Assembly (NCBI GenBank): GCA_913043015.1
Contig: CAJWKX010000012.1
Coordinates: 1-14,378, forward strand
Length of the DNA: 14,378 bases
Reading direction: 5' to 3'
Source of the DNA: an uncultured Candidatus Pelagibacter sp.
GTDB lineage: Bacteria; Pseudomonadota; Alphaproteobacteria; Pelagibacterales; Pelagibacteraceae
Positions 5,731 through 14,097 of the stretch are shown here, in pieces. Position 1 is the first letter of the stretch. Every line of letters begins with the position of its first letter. A model generated the notes under the pieces. It worked only from the letters and a program-made list of their open reading frames with translations. It was not told the DNA's origin and searched no databases. A program made the translations under genes and the position numbers.

Positions 5731-7419
5731 ATGCGATTAAATTTATTAAAAATATTTATTATTATAGTTACTCTTTTATATCAATCTATAGCTTATTCTA
5801 AGACAACAGATAAGAATGAATTCAACCGCAAGTATTTATCAAATTATTTTTCAGCTTTATTATCTTACGATAATCAAAATAATGATCGAGCCTTAGAATA
5901 TTTTAATTCCTCAAAAAATTTATTAAATAAACATGATAAATTTTTAAAGGAATATGTATTTTCTTTAGTTGTGGATGGACAGGTTTCTAAAGCTATAAAA
6001 CAAATTAAATATTCAAAAAATGAAAACAATTCTAATTATTTTGAAACAAATCTCTTACTTGTATTAGATAGTTTAAATAAAAAAGATTTTATAAAAACTT
6101 CAGAACTTCTCATAGATCTTGAAGTTTTTCAGGAAGTCGGCACCTATGAATTCATTATTTATGAGACATTAAAAAGTTATAATCATTTGTTTTTAAATGG
6201 AATAATTGAAAGACCAAATCAAAATTTTGGAAGGTTAAGTTTAATTACAAATGCATTTCAAAATTGCTTTTTAAATTCAAATAAAACAAAATCACATTTT
6301 ATTAATTTAATTAATTCAGTAGAGGGAGATTATTCAAGATATTTATTTTTTTATTTAGCAAATGTAATTGAAAATAAAGATTATGAATCGGCAATTCAAA
6401 TTGCCTCAACTATAGATCCTTTAACAAGTGACTTATTAATTGCACAAACAAAAAAATGGATAGATAAATTAAACTTTAAAAAATTTACAAAACATTTTTC
6501 TTGCAAACAAGAAACGGATATTTTAGGAGAATTTTTCTTTCTAATTTCAAATTTATATTCTTCTCAGGAAGAATATGAAAAATCGAATTTTTATTTTAAT
6601 ATTTCAAATTATTTAAATCCAAAGTTCTATTTTAATTTATCATTATTGGCTGAAGATTATCTTTTTAATGGTAATTTTGATTCATCAAGAAAAATTCTAG
6701 AAAAATTTGATGAAAAAGATGAAATATATAATTGGCACAAAATAAAAAAAATAGCTCAAATAATAAATAAACAACAAAATAATGATCAATCTTTAAAATT
6801 TGTAGAGAATAAATTTTTAAAGTTCAAAAAACCATCCACTAGAATTCTTTTTGATATGGCAAACATTTATAAAAACTATAAAAAATATAAAAAAGCAATT
6901 GAGTATTATTCAATTGTGTTGTCCCAAATAGATGAAAATTCTGATTCTTATGCAGACACACTTTACAGAAGAGGAGGCAGCTATGAAAGACTTGGACAAT
7001 ATCAAAAATCTGATTCAGATTTATTACAATCTTTAAAAATTAATCCTGAAGATCCATATGTAATGAACTATCTCGCTTATAATTGGCTTGAGAGAAATTA
7101 TAAAATAGAAGAAGCAATTCAAATGCTTGAGAGAGCGTATGAACAAAAAAAAAAAGATCCATATATCATCGATTCAATCGGCTGGGGGTACTATCTAATA
7201 GGAGATTATATAAATGCTGAAAGGTATTTAAAACAAGCGGTACAATTAATGCCGGACGATCCTATAGTAAATGATCATTATGGAGATATTCTTTGGAAAT
7301 TAGATAGGAAATTGCAAGCCAAGTATTTTTGGAAAAATGTTTTAAATTTGGAAACAACGGAAAATGATCTAAAAAAAAGTATACTTAAAAAGTTGCTGAA
7401 AGGTCTTAAAGAAACTTAA
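5731..7419 (+). CDS. Secreted tetratricopeptide repeat protein
   Basis: A 562-residue protein with an N-terminal signal peptide (about 1-23, hydrophobic core IFIIIVTLLY, possible cleavage after AYS) and TPR repeats. The clearest repeats are in the C-terminal third: YKKAIEYYSIVL, then DTLYRRGGSYERLGQYQKSD with its SLKINPEDP linker, and DSIGWGYYLIGDYINAERYL followed by MPDDPIVNDHYGDILWKL. This last segment is conserved in a TPR protein found upstream of ispE in many Alphaproteobacteria. TPRs mediate protein-protein contacts; the likely place is the periplasm or the outer membrane inner face, and the partner is unknown. The N-terminal half is low-complexity, Asn/Lys-rich and only weakly repeat-like. 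The stop is 3 nt before the ispE start, so the pair forms an operon, although no functional link to isoprenoid synthesis is evident. Confidence 0.85.
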   Translation: MRLNLLKIFIIIVTLLYQSIAYSKTTDKNEFNRKYLSNYFSALLSYDNQNNDRALEYFNSSKNLLNKHDKFLKEYVFSLVVDGQVSKAIKQIKYSKNENNSNYFETNLLLVLDSLNKKDFIKTSELLIDLEVFQEVGTYEFIIYETLKSYNHLFLNGIIERPNQNFGRLSLITNAFQNCFLNSNKTKSHFINLINSVEGDYSRYLFFYLANVIENKDYESAIQIASTIDPLTSDLLIAQTKKWIDKLNFKKFTKHFSCKQETDILGEFFFLISNLYSSQEEYEKSNFYFNISNYLNPKFYFNLSLLAEDYLFNGNFDSSRKILEKFDEKDEIYNWHKIKKIAQIINKQQNNDQSLKFVENKFLKFKKPSTRILFDMANIYKNYKKYKKAIEYYSIVLSQIDENSDSYADTLYRRGGSYERLGQYQKSDSDLLQSLKINPEDPYVMNYLAYNWLERNYKIEEAIQMLERAYEQKKKDPYIIDSIGWGYYLIGDYINAERYLKQAVQLMPDDPIVNDHYGDILWKLDRKLQAKYFWKNVLNLETTENDLKKSILKKLLKGLKET

Positions 7420-7422
7420 TTA

Positions 7423-8271
7423 ATGTCAATTTCTAAAATAAAGTCCTATGCAAAAATTAATTTATCTTTAGGTGTGTTAGGCAAATTAAATTCTAAACTT
7501 CACAGAATTGAAAGCCTAGTATCATTTATTGATTTACATGATGAAATATCAATTAAAAATATTAATAAAGAAAAACATGAAGTTGTTTTTTATGGAGAAT
7601 TTTCAAAAAATATTCCAAATGAAAATACTATTTCAAATCTTTTAAAGTTATTGGATAAACAAAACTATTTAAAAAATCAAAAATATTTGATTAAAATTAA
7701 AAAAAATATTCCTTCAGAATCAGGAATGGGGGGAGGTTCTATGAATGCTTCTTCTATAATGAGATATTTTATTAATAAAAATAAAGTATTTTTAAATACT
7801 GGCCAAATTTCAAAAATCGTTAATAAGATTGGTTCTGATGTTATTCTTGGTATTGAAAAAAAAAATTCAATATTATTTTCAAATGGTAAACTATATAGAT
7901 CCAAAAAGAAAATTGGACTTTATACAATAATTATCAAGCCAAATTTTGGATGTTCTGCTAAAAAAATTTATAAAAATATTAGGTCATTTTCTAAACCAGC
8001 TCTTAACAAAAATAAAAATAAATTGTTTAGCATTGATCACATTATCGGTTTAAAAAATGATTTAGAAAAGGTTGTTTTTAAAAAATATCCAATCCTCTTA
8101 AATATTAAACAAAAAATGTTAAATCTACCAAAGGTTAAATTTGTTCGTATGACTGGATCTGGATCAAGTTTAGTAGCATATTTTAATTCAAAAAAAGCCT
8201 CATTAAATGGGGCTAAACTATTAAAAAGAAAATATAAAAACTATTGGTGTATTTTATCTAAAACTATATAA
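7423..8271 (+). CDS. ispE: 4-diphosphocytidyl-2-C-methyl-D-erythritol kinase
   Basis: This 282-residue GHMP-family kinase performs the ATP-dependent phosphorylation of CDP-ME in the methylerythritol phosphate pathway to isoprenoids. The N-terminal SYAKINLSL carries the substrate-binding Lys11. The ATP-binding glycine-rich motif is PSESGMGGGSMNAS (97-110), and the catalytic Asp139 is in IGSDV. The third GHMP motif is MTGSGSSLVAYF near the C-terminus. The sequence after the glycine motif, MNAS, differs from the more usual ADAA but keeps the small residues. Length is typical. It follows the TPR gene by 3 nt and is followed by tRNA-Gln after 32 bp that include a run of nine T residues. Ubiquinone made from these isoprenoids would feed the bc1 complex encoded further right. 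Confidence 0.95.
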   Translation: MSISKIKSYAKINLSLGVLGKLNSKLHRIESLVSFIDLHDEISIKNINKEKHEVVFYGEFSKNIPNENTISNLLKLLDKQNYLKNQKYLIKIKKNIPSESGMGGGSMNASSIMRYFINKNKVFLNTGQISKIVNKIGSDVILGIEKKNSILFSNGKLYRSKKKIGLYTIIIKPNFGCSAKKIYKNIRSFSKPALNKNKNKLFSIDHIIGLKNDLEKVVFKKYPILLNIKQKMLNLPKVKFVRMTGSGSSLVAYFNSKKASLNGAKLLKRKYKNYWCILSKTI

Positions 8272-8303
8272 AGCTTTTTTTTTGTGTTATACGAAATTAA
8301 TTT

Positions 8304-8378
8304 TGGGGCGTAGCCAAGTGGTAAGGCAACGGTTTTTGGTACCGTCATTCCTAGGTTCGAATCCTAGCGCCCCAACCA
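8304..8378 (+). tRNA. tRNA-Gln (UUG), CCA encoded
   Basis: A full cloverleaf can be folded by eye. The acceptor arm TGGGGCG (8304-8310) pairs with CGCCCCA (8368-8374). The anticodon stem is ACGGT/ACCGT, with loop 8334-8340 and anticodon TTG at 8336-8338. The T arm is CTAGG/CCTAG around TTCGAAT. A discriminator A and an encoded CCA (8376-8378) complete it. The U1-A72 first pair is characteristic of bacterial tRNA-Gln. This is the only RNA gene seen. A weak -10-like TATACG lies at 8288-8293, without a convincing -35. The next gene, a CCA-adding enzyme homologue, begins 3 nt after the CCA. Confidence 0.97.
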
Positions 8379-8381
8379 TAT

Positions 8382-9656
8382 ATGATAGGTTTAATAAATA
8401 AATTTCTAAATAAAGACAAAAACTCAAGTCCGTTTTATCCTGTATTTTTAAGATTAAAAAAAAATACTGAGGTAGAAAAAATTTTTGAATCAATTTCAAA
8501 GTTTTCAGAAAAAAGTGAAGCTAGATATGTTGGCGGTTGTATAAGAAAAATCCTCAATCAGGAGGAAGTGGATGATATTGATCTTGCAGCAAATATTGAG
8601 CCTAAACAGGTTATTGAAATACTGAAAAAAAATAAAATTGATTTTTATGAAACTGGCAAAGAACATGGAACCATTACCGCAAAAATTAAAAACAAAAAAT
8701 TTGAAATTACTTCTTTAAGAAAAGATGTTTCAACGGACGGTAGACATGCGAGAGTGGAGTTTTCAGATAATTGGCATGAAGATGCTTCTAGAAGAGATTT
8801 CACATTTAATTCAATTTATGCCGATGCAAATGGAAATTTATATGATCCATTTAATGGTAAAAAAGATTTAGAAATTGGAGAAGTTAAATTTATTGGAGAT
8901 GCAGATAAAAGAATAAAAGAAGATTACTTAAGAATATTAAGATATGTTAGATTTTTTCTAAACTATAGTAAAATCAAACACAATGATGAAATTAAAAAAA
9001 TTATAAGACAAAATCTAAACGGATTATCTAAAATATCATCAGATAGATTGCTTGATGAATTACGAAAGCTAGTGCTTTCAAATGGTTTTTTAAAACTACC
9101 TAAAGATTCCTTCTGTTTAGAAATTATCAATCTTGTATTTCCGCAGTTAAAAAATATTTATTTATTCAAAAATCTAAATGAATACGCAAAAAAAAACATT
9201 AAAGCGCAAGATTTTATATTTTTGATTTCTTTAATGATAATTGATGAAACAGATAATAGTGAATATTTTTTGTATAAATTTAATATCTCAAACGAAGATA
9301 AAAAAAGAATTAGGTTTTTGAGTAATATATTCTCAAAACCTTTAGACAAAAATATATTTTCTCAAAAAAATTTATGGAAGATGCTTTATTATAATAATAA
9401 CAATTTTCTAAATGATTTAATTAACTTTCAAATGTATAGATCTAAAAAGATAAGTAAAAAACTATTAGAATTAAAAGAATTCTTCAATAATCAATTACCT
9501 CCAAAATTTAATGTAAAAGCAAAATCATTGATGGATAAATTTAATTTGAAAGAGGGTAAAGAGCTTGGACAAAAACTTAAAGAATTAGAGTTAGTTTGGA
9601 TAAATAACTCTTTTAAAATTACAGAAAAACAGATTGAAAAAATAGTTAAAAGTTAG
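8382..9656 (+). CDS. CCA tRNA nucleotidyltransferase / poly(A) polymerase family protein
   Basis: A 424-residue class II nucleotidyltransferase. The head domain has VGGCIRKIL (50-58) and the metal-binding DID at 65-67 (DDIDLA). RRDFT (137-141) follows and then the KEDYLRILRYVRFF segment, all hallmarks of the family. The C-terminal half is a divergent helical RNA-binding region. Members either repair or add the CCA of tRNAs or add poly(A) tails, and motifs visible by eye do not separate the two. In a genome with few paralogues the CCA-adding role is more likely. No other ATG lies between 8382 and the VGG motif, which supports this start, yet it leaves only TAT between the tRNA CCA and the ATG. 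Any ribosome binding site would therefore lie within the tRNA, or the mRNA is leaderless after tRNA 3' cleavage. The gene converges on greA with an 11-bp gap. Confidence 0.9.
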   Translation: MIGLINKFLNKDKNSSPFYPVFLRLKKNTEVEKIFESISKFSEKSEARYVGGCIRKILNQEEVDDIDLAANIEPKQVIEILKKNKIDFYETGKEHGTITAKIKNKKFEITSLRKDVSTDGRHARVEFSDNWHEDASRRDFTFNSIYADANGNLYDPFNGKKDLEIGEVKFIGDADKRIKEDYLRILRYVRFFLNYSKIKHNDEIKKIIRQNLNGLSKISSDRLLDELRKLVLSNGFLKLPKDSFCLEIINLVFPQLKNIYLFKNLNEYAKKNIKAQDFIFLISLMIIDETDNSEYFLYKFNISNEDKKRIRFLSNIFSKPLDKNIFSQKNLWKMLYYNNNNFLNDLINFQMYRSKKISKKLLELKEFFNNQLPPKFNVKAKSLMDKFNLKEGKELGQKLKELELVWINNSFKITEKQIEKIVKS

Positions 9657-9671
9657 CTAAATTCAATTTAG
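9657..9671. repeat. Short inverted repeat in the convergent gap before greA
   Basis: CTAAATT and AATTTAG form a perfect palindrome around a single C. Folded as RNA this would be a 5-bp stem with a TTCAA loop. It fills the 11-bp gap between the convergent stop codons and runs into the greA stop. It could serve as a weak bidirectional terminator, but the stem is AT-rich and no T tract follows on either strand, so this is only a suggestion. Confidence 0.3.
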
Positions 9672-10159
9672 GAAATTTCAATTTCAATATATTTAACATC
9701 AATAATTTCGAAATTTTTAACCCCAGAAGGAGTTGTAATTTCTACCAAGTCTTTTTTATTTTTTCCAATTAAACCTTTTCCAATAGGCGATTTATAGTAA
9801 ATTAATTTTTGCTTTAAATCAGCCTCTTCTTTACCAACAATGTGGTAATAAATTTCTTTACCTGTATCTAAATTTTGCAAGTATACTGTCGAACCAAAAA
9901 TTACTTTTCCGTCATTATTGATTTTGGTAACATCAATTACATTTGCTCTTGCAATGGTATCTTCAATTTCTTGAATCCTTCCTTCTTTAAGAGATTGTTG
10001 TTCCTTAGCCGCATGATATTCAGCATTTTCTTTTAAGTCTCCATGTGACCTTGCCTCAGCAATGGCCGCAATTATTTCTGGACGTTTTTTTTCTTTTAAG
10101 AAAACTAATTCTTTTTTTAATTTTTCTAAACCTTTTATAGTTATAGGTTCTTTTTCCAC
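9668..10159 (-). CDS. greA: Transcription elongation factor GreA
   Basis: This 163-residue protein rescues backtracked RNA polymerase by stimulating cleavage of the nascent RNA. The N-terminal coiled coil starts at [13 protein letters not shown]. Its acidic tip is in [20 protein letters not shown], with Asp41 and Glu44 at the positions that coordinate the catalytic Mg2+ in the polymerase channel. The C-terminal FKBP-like domain contains [10 protein letters not shown] and a final [15 protein letters not shown]. The length is slightly above the usual 157-158 residues. The gene is third in a trmL-hemF-greA minus-strand run, starting 4 nt after the hemF stop. It probably depends on upstream transcription, since no separate promoter space exists. 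Confidence 0.97.
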   Translation of the reverse strand: MEKEPITIKGLEKLKKELVFLKEKKRPEIIAAIAEARSHGDLKENAEYHAAKEQQSLKEGRIQEIEDTIARANVIDVTKINNDGKVIFGSTVYLQNLDTGKEIYYHIVGKEEADLKQKLIYYKSPIGKGLIGKNKKDLVEITTPSGVKNFEIIDVKYIEIEIS

Positions 10160-10163
10160 AATT

Positions 10164-10988
10164 TTATTTCCATTTTGCAGTTGGTGGAAGAGACATTAAA
10201 ATGGCTTCTACATTTCCACCTGTTTGTAATCCAAATTTTGTTCCTCTATCATAAAGCAAATTAAATTCAACATATCTACCTCGTTTTTCATACTGAATTT
10301 CTTTATCTTTTTTCGACCATTTTTTTTTATTTTTTCTTTTAACAGCTTCTCTAATAATTTTTTTAAAAGTTATCCCAACATCTCTTACAAATGAAAAGTT
10401 CTTTTTCCAATTATCTTTTTTATAATCAAAAAATATTCCTCCAATTCCTCTAAGTTCTTTTCTGTGTGGTAAATAAAAATATTCATCACACCATTTTTTG
10501 TATTTTTTATAATAATTTTTATTGTGCCTGTCACAACATTTTTTTAATTCATCGTGAAACCAATTTTTTAATTTAGTGTCTTTAATGCATGGTGTTATAT
10601 CTATTCCACCACCAAACCATCCATGAGAAGTATAAATATATCTTGTATTAAAATGCATAGCAGGAACATGAGGATTTTTCATATGCATTACTATAGATAT
10701 TCCAGATGCCCAAAAACTTGGATTTAAATTAGTTCCAGGAATTTTACCTCTAAATTCATTAGAAAACTTCCCATATACTTCAGAAAAGTTTACACCCACT
10801 TTTTCAAATATTTTTCCTTCCTTTAAAATTCTATACTCACCGCCACCTTCATCTTTTTTTTTGTTTCGTTTCCATTCAGTTGAAATAAAATTTTTTTTTC
10901 CTTCTAATTCCTCAATGTCTTGACAGATCATGTCTTGCAAAATTTTAAACCAATTTTTTGCCAGCTTTTTTTTTATTTCAATTTCCAT
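10164..10988 (-). CDS. hemF: Coproporphyrinogen III oxidase, oxygen-dependent
   Basis: This 274-residue cytosolic enzyme oxidatively decarboxylates coproporphyrinogen III to protoporphyrinogen IX using O2, in haem synthesis. Diagnostic segments are [20 protein letters not shown] (48-67), [20 protein letters not shown] (about 89-108), [11 protein letters not shown] (with His112), and [12 protein letters not shown]. Later come FFDYKKDNW and a C-terminal [20 protein letters not shown]. Conserved histidines His107 and His112 are present. The length is normal to slightly short. The ATG directly follows the trmL stop with no spacer, and greA follows after 4 nt. Dependence on oxygen matches an aerobic lifestyle and the adjacent bc1 operon, whose cytochromes b and c1 require haem. 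Confidence 0.96.
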   Translation of the reverse strand: MEIEIKKKLAKNWFKILQDMICQDIEELEGKKNFISTEWKRNKKKDEGGGEYRILKEGKIFEKVGVNFSEVYGKFSNEFRGKIPGTNLNPSFWASGISIVMHMKNPHVPAMHFNTRYIYTSHGWFGGGIDITPCIKDTKLKNWFHDELKKCCDRHNKNYYKKYKKWCDEYFYLPHRKELRGIGGIFFDYKKDNWKKNFSFVRDVGITFKKIIREAVKRKNKKKWSKKDKEIQYEKRGRYVEFNLLYDRGTKFGLQTGGNVEAILMSLPPTAKWK

Positions 10989-11471
10989 TTAAATTCTATT
11001 TGTTTGTCTCAAATTTTCTGAGAGTACAATGGCTACTGATGTTGATAGATTGAGCGATCTTTTATTTTTAACCATTGGAATTTTTAACCTTTCATTTACA
11101 AGTTTATGTATATGTTTTGGTACTCCTGCACTTTCTCTTCCAAAGAGAATAGTATCATTAGCTCTATAGTTAAAATCAGTATATGATTTAATTGCTTTAG
11201 TAGTAACTAAAATTACTCTTTCATTTTTTTTTAAGTCAAAGAATTCTTTATAGCTTTTGTAAAACTTGATTTTATCTTCATCCATATAGTCCATAACAAC
11301 TCTTTTAAATCTTTTATCAGAGAATAAAAATCCACAAGGCTGAATAATTTCTAAATATGCTCCAAGGCAAGAGCATGTTCTTACAATTGAAGCGGTATTT
11401 TGAGGTATATCAGGCTCATATAATGCAATTTTAGGGCGTATATTGCTTTCTTCATGTGTCATTCTTGCCAT
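10989..11471 (-). CDS. trmL: tRNA (cytidine(34)-2'-O)-methyltransferase TrmL
   Basis: A 160-residue SPOUT-class methyltransferase that modifies the wobble ribose of certain leucine tRNAs. The opening IALYEPDIPQNTASIVRTCS matches the TrmL N-terminus. The knot region contains ILFGRESAGVP, followed by a linker to LKIPMVKNKRSLNLSTSVAI, the AdoMet-binding trefoil knot. It lacks the extra RNA-binding domains of TrmH-type relatives, which supports TrmL. The start is uncertain: ATG at 11471 or, three codons in, at 11462, and neither has a clear ribosome binding site. It heads the trmL-hemF-greA run and is divergent from petA across 65 bp of A/T-rich DNA. Confidence 0.92.
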   Translation of the reverse strand: MARMTHEESNIRPKIALYEPDIPQNTASIVRTCSCLGAYLEIIQPCGFLFSDKRFKRVVMDYMDEDKIKFYKSYKEFFDLKKNERVILVTTKAIKSYTDFNYRANDTILFGRESAGVPKHIHKLVNERLKIPMVKNKRSLNLSTSVAIVLSENLRQTNRI

Positions 11472-11536
11472 AGAAAAAAAACTTTTTTATTAATATTAAA
11501 TTATATATTTAAACATATAAAATAAATAAATTATCG
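11472..11536. promoter_or_regulatory. Divergent promoter region, trmL / petABC
   Basis: This 65-bp gap is nearly pure A/T and separates the divergent trmL and petA starts, so promoters for both units probably lie here. Candidate -10 hexamers toward petA are TATAAA (11516-11521) and TATATT (11504-11509), each one base off consensus. No convincing -35 is seen at the proper distance. No operator-like palindrome stands out from the A/T background. Confidence 0.4.
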
Positions 11537-12049
11537 ATGTCTGATCAAAAGAAAACAAAAAGAAGAGACTTTATTTTTACCGCATCATATACATTAGGAG
11601 CAGTAGGGGTTGGTACGGCTGTTTGGCCATTAATTGACCAAATGAATCCTGATGCTTCAGTAAAAGCACTTTCAAGTACCGAAGTTGACTTAAGCAGTGT
11701 ACAACCAGGTCAATCAATAACTGTGTTATGGCGAGGCAAACCAGTTTTTATAAAAAGAAGAACAGAGGAAGAAATAGCTAAAGCAAAACAAGTTGATCTT
11801 AAAGAATTAAAACATCCTGAAAAAGATGAGGATAGAGCAAAAAATCCTGAGTGGTTAGTAATGTTGGGCATTTGTACTCACTTAGGATGTGTACCTCTAG
11901 GGAACAAAGGTGAATACGGCGGATGGTTTTGTCCATGTCATGGCTCTCATTATGATACTTCTGGAAGAATTAGAAAGGGTCCAGCTCCGACTAATTTAGA
12001 AATACCAAAATACGAGTTTGTTGATAACAACACAATTAAAATTGGATAA
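11537..12049 (+). CDS. petA: Cytochrome bc1 Rieske iron-sulfur subunit
   Basis: A 170-residue Rieske protein, the [2Fe-2S] subunit that takes the first electron from ubiquinol at the Qo site of complex III. The N-terminus carries a twin-arginine motif ([10 protein letters not shown], Arg9-Arg10) and a single hydrophobic anchor, as expected for Tat-dependent insertion with the head in the periplasm. Cluster ligands are in CTHLGC (113-118) and CPCHGSH (132-138), giving Cys113, His115, Cys132 and His135, with the disulfide pair Cys118 and Cys134. The charged linker [13 protein letters not shown] resembles that of other alphaproteobacterial Rieske proteins. It is first in petABC, and petB follows after 9 nt. 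Confidence 0.97.
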   Translation: MSDQKKTKRRDFIFTASYTLGAVGVGTAVWPLIDQMNPDASVKALSSTEVDLSSVQPGQSITVLWRGKPVFIKRRTEEEIAKAKQVDLKELKHPEKDEDRAKNPEWLVMLGICTHLGCVPLGNKGEYGGWFCPCHGSHYDTSGRIRKGPAPTNLEIPKYEFVDNNTIKIG

Positions 12050-12058
12050 TACATATTT

Positions 12059-13318
12059 ATGAGCGATCAGAATTACACACCAAAATCAAAACTTGGAAAA
12101 TGGTTTAATGATAGATTACCTTTATTAACTCTTAGAGCACACTTAACAGATTATCCAACTCCAAAAAATTTAAATTATTGGTGGACCTTCGGAGCTATAT
12201 TAACTTTTTTTTTAATTGCTCAAATTATTACTGGGATTATATTGGCAATGCATTATATAGCTCACGCTGATTTAGCGTTTGAAAGCGTTGAACATATAAT
12301 GAGAAATGTAAATTATGGATGGTTAATAAGATATTTTCATGCAAATGGTTCCTCGATGTTTTTCTTAGCAGTTTATATTCATATATTTAGATCTTTATAT
12401 TATGGATCTCATAAGTCACCAAGAGAAGTTATATGGGTTATAGGAATGATAATATATTTTTTAATGATGTGTACAGCATTTATGGGATATGTACTACCTT
12501 GGGGGCAAATGAGTTTTTGGGCAGCAACTGTAATTACTAATTTGTTTAGTGCTGTGCCTTTAGTAGGAGAGAGTATTACTAATTGGTTATGGGGTGGCTT
12601 TGCAGTAGGCAGTCCAACACTAACGAGATTTTATAGTTTACATTATCTGTTTCCATTTTTAATTTTTGGTTTAGTAATTTTGCATATTTGGGCTCTACAT
12701 ATACCAGGAAATAATAACCCAATAGGCATTGATGTTAAACAACCATCAAAAGATACGGTTCCTTTTCATCCTTATATAGTACTTAAAGATTTGTTTGCTT
12801 TATTAGTTTTTTTACTTTTGTTTGCTTTTTTTGTTTTTTACTCACCTAATTTATTGGGCCACCCAGATAATTACATTGAAGCTAACCCACTGGTTACTCC
12901 GAACCATATAGTTCCGGAATGGTACTTATTACCTTTTTATGCAATATTAAGGTCAATTCCTAATAAGCTGCTAGGCGTTATTGCAATGTTTGCATCAATT
13001 TTTGTTTTAGTAATATTGCCTTGGTTAGATACTTCTAAAGTTAGGTCGGCAATTTTTAGACCTTTATACAAACAATTTTTTTGGTTCTTAGTAGCTGATG
13101 TAATTATATTGGGTTATATGGGCGCAATGCCAGCAGAAGGTATATATTTATTAGTAGCAAGAGTTGCCACAGGCTACTATTTTGTTCACTTTTTAATAAT
13201 ACTTCCAATTTTAGGCTATAAGGAAAAAACTCTTGATATTCCATTAAGTATTACAGACCCGATTCTTGAGAATTCTACAAATCAATCTTTAGCAAAAGAG
13301 CAAATAAATAAAAAATGA
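12059..13318 (+). CDS. petB: Cytochrome b of the bc1 complex
   Basis: A 419-residue integral membrane subunit holding haems bL and bH and both quinone sites. Haem-ligand histidines occur in two pairs with the usual 13-residue spacing, His94/His108 and His195/His209. The Qo-site PEWY is at 286-289. Hydrophobic helices are evident throughout, for example around 41-60, 124-143, 196-213, 241-261 and 345-385, consistent with eight membrane spans as in undivided cytochrome b rather than the split b6/subunit IV form. The C-terminal tail is polar. The last four bases overlap the petC ATG (13315-13318), indicating coupled translation. The GC content is slightly higher than in neighbouring genes, probably because membrane residues constrain codon choice. 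Confidence 0.97.
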   Translation: MSDQNYTPKSKLGKWFNDRLPLLTLRAHLTDYPTPKNLNYWWTFGAILTFFLIAQIITGIILAMHYIAHADLAFESVEHIMRNVNYGWLIRYFHANGSSMFFLAVYIHIFRSLYYGSHKSPREVIWVIGMIIYFLMMCTAFMGYVLPWGQMSFWAATVITNLFSAVPLVGESITNWLWGGFAVGSPTLTRFYSLHYLFPFLIFGLVILHIWALHIPGNNNPIGIDVKQPSKDTVPFHPYIVLKDLFALLVFLLLFAFFVFYSPNLLGHPDNYIEANPLVTPNHIVPEWYLLPFYAILRSIPNKLLGVIAMFASIFVLVILPWLDTSKVRSAIFRPLYKQFFWFLVADVIILGYMGAMPAEGIYLLVARVATGYYFVHFLIILPILGYKEKTLDIPLSITDPILENSTNQSLAKEQINKK

Positions 13319-14097
13319 AAAATATTTTAAAGCCTATTTTATTATTAGCTATATTCACAACAATTAGTTTTAGTTCTAATGCGTCAGAACAATCAAAAAA
13401 ACTTTTAAATCTAGAGTGGAGCTTTAAGGGTTTTTTTGGAAAATTTGATAGAGCATCATTGCAAAGAGGTTATCAAGTTTATGCGGAAGTGTGTTCAGCA
13501 TGCCACTCAATGAAATATTTAAGCTATAGAAATTTAGCAGAAGCAGGTGGTCCAGAATTTTCAGAAGAGCAGGCGAAAGTGATTGCTTCACAGTATGAAG
13601 TTACAGATGGTCCAAATAATGATGGCGAAATGTTTACAAGACCAGCAAGACTTTCAGATAATTTTGTAGGATCATTTGCCAATGAAGAAGAGGCTAAAGC
13701 GGCAAATGGAGGATCATACCCACCAGATATGTCAGTTTTAGTTAAAGCTAGAAAAGGTGATGCAAACTATATTTATTCTTTATTGCTTGGTTATGACGAT
13801 CCTCCTTCAGATTTTACTTTAGATGAGGGCGTTTATTACAATACTTTTATGAGTGGAAACAAAATCAAAATGGCAAAACCTTTATCAGAAAGCTTAGTTC
13901 AATACAGTGATGGTACTCCTGCTACAGAAGAGCAAATGGCAAAAGATGTTACAACTTTCCTAGCTTGGGCTGCTGAGCCCCATTTAGAAGCAAGACATAA
14001 ATTAGGCTTTAGAACAGTAACCTATTTGATAATAATTACTATTTTAGTTTATTTTAGTATGAAAAAGGTTTGGTCACGTATTGAAACGGAAGTTTAA
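13315..14097 (+). CDS. petC: Cytochrome c1 of the bc1 complex
   Basis: A 260-residue periplasmic c-type cytochrome that accepts electrons from the Rieske head and passes them to soluble or membrane cytochrome c. A signal peptide spans about 1-23 (possible cleavage after SSNA). The haem-binding motif CSACH is at 60-64. The sixth-ligand methionine is most likely Met186 in NKIKMAKPL, where other c1 proteins commonly have AMPPPL. A C-terminal anchor lies at about 233-248 ([13 protein letters not shown]), followed by a basic cytoplasmic tail. The short length indicates that the large acidic insertion of some Paracoccus-type c1 proteins is absent. The final 24 bases overlap the 3' end of ychF on the opposite strand. 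Confidence 0.96.
   Translation: MKNILKPILLLAIFTTISFSSNASEQSKKLLNLEWSFKGFFGKFDRASLQRGYQVYAEVCSACHSMKYLSYRNLAEAGGPEFSEEQAKVIASQYEVTDGPNNDGEMFTRPARLSDNFVGSFANEEEAKAANGGSYPPDMSVLVKARKGDANYIYSLLLGYDDPPSDFTLDEGVYYNTFMSGNKIKMAKPLSESLVQYSDGTPATEEQMAKDVTTFLAWAAEPHLEARHKLGFRTVTYLIIITILVYFSMKKVWSRIETEV

Noticed and set aside
7677..7904. Minus-strand open frame inside ispE
   Set aside because: It is antisense to conserved GHMP kinase motifs and has no recognisable protein features.
8270..8283. Intrinsic terminator after ispE
   Set aside because: A run of nine T residues is present, but the only stem is AAAG/CTTT with no loop, too weak to call a terminator.
8287..8499. Minus-strand open frame of 70 codons across the tRNA region
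   Set aside because: It reads the antisense of tRNA-Gln (GFEPRNDGTKNRCLTTWLRP), a well-known spurious translation, and continues antisense into the CCA enzyme gene.
9158..9349. Minus-strand open frame inside the CCA enzyme gene
   Set aside because: It is a short shadow in AT-rich DNA, antisense to a continuous real coding frame.
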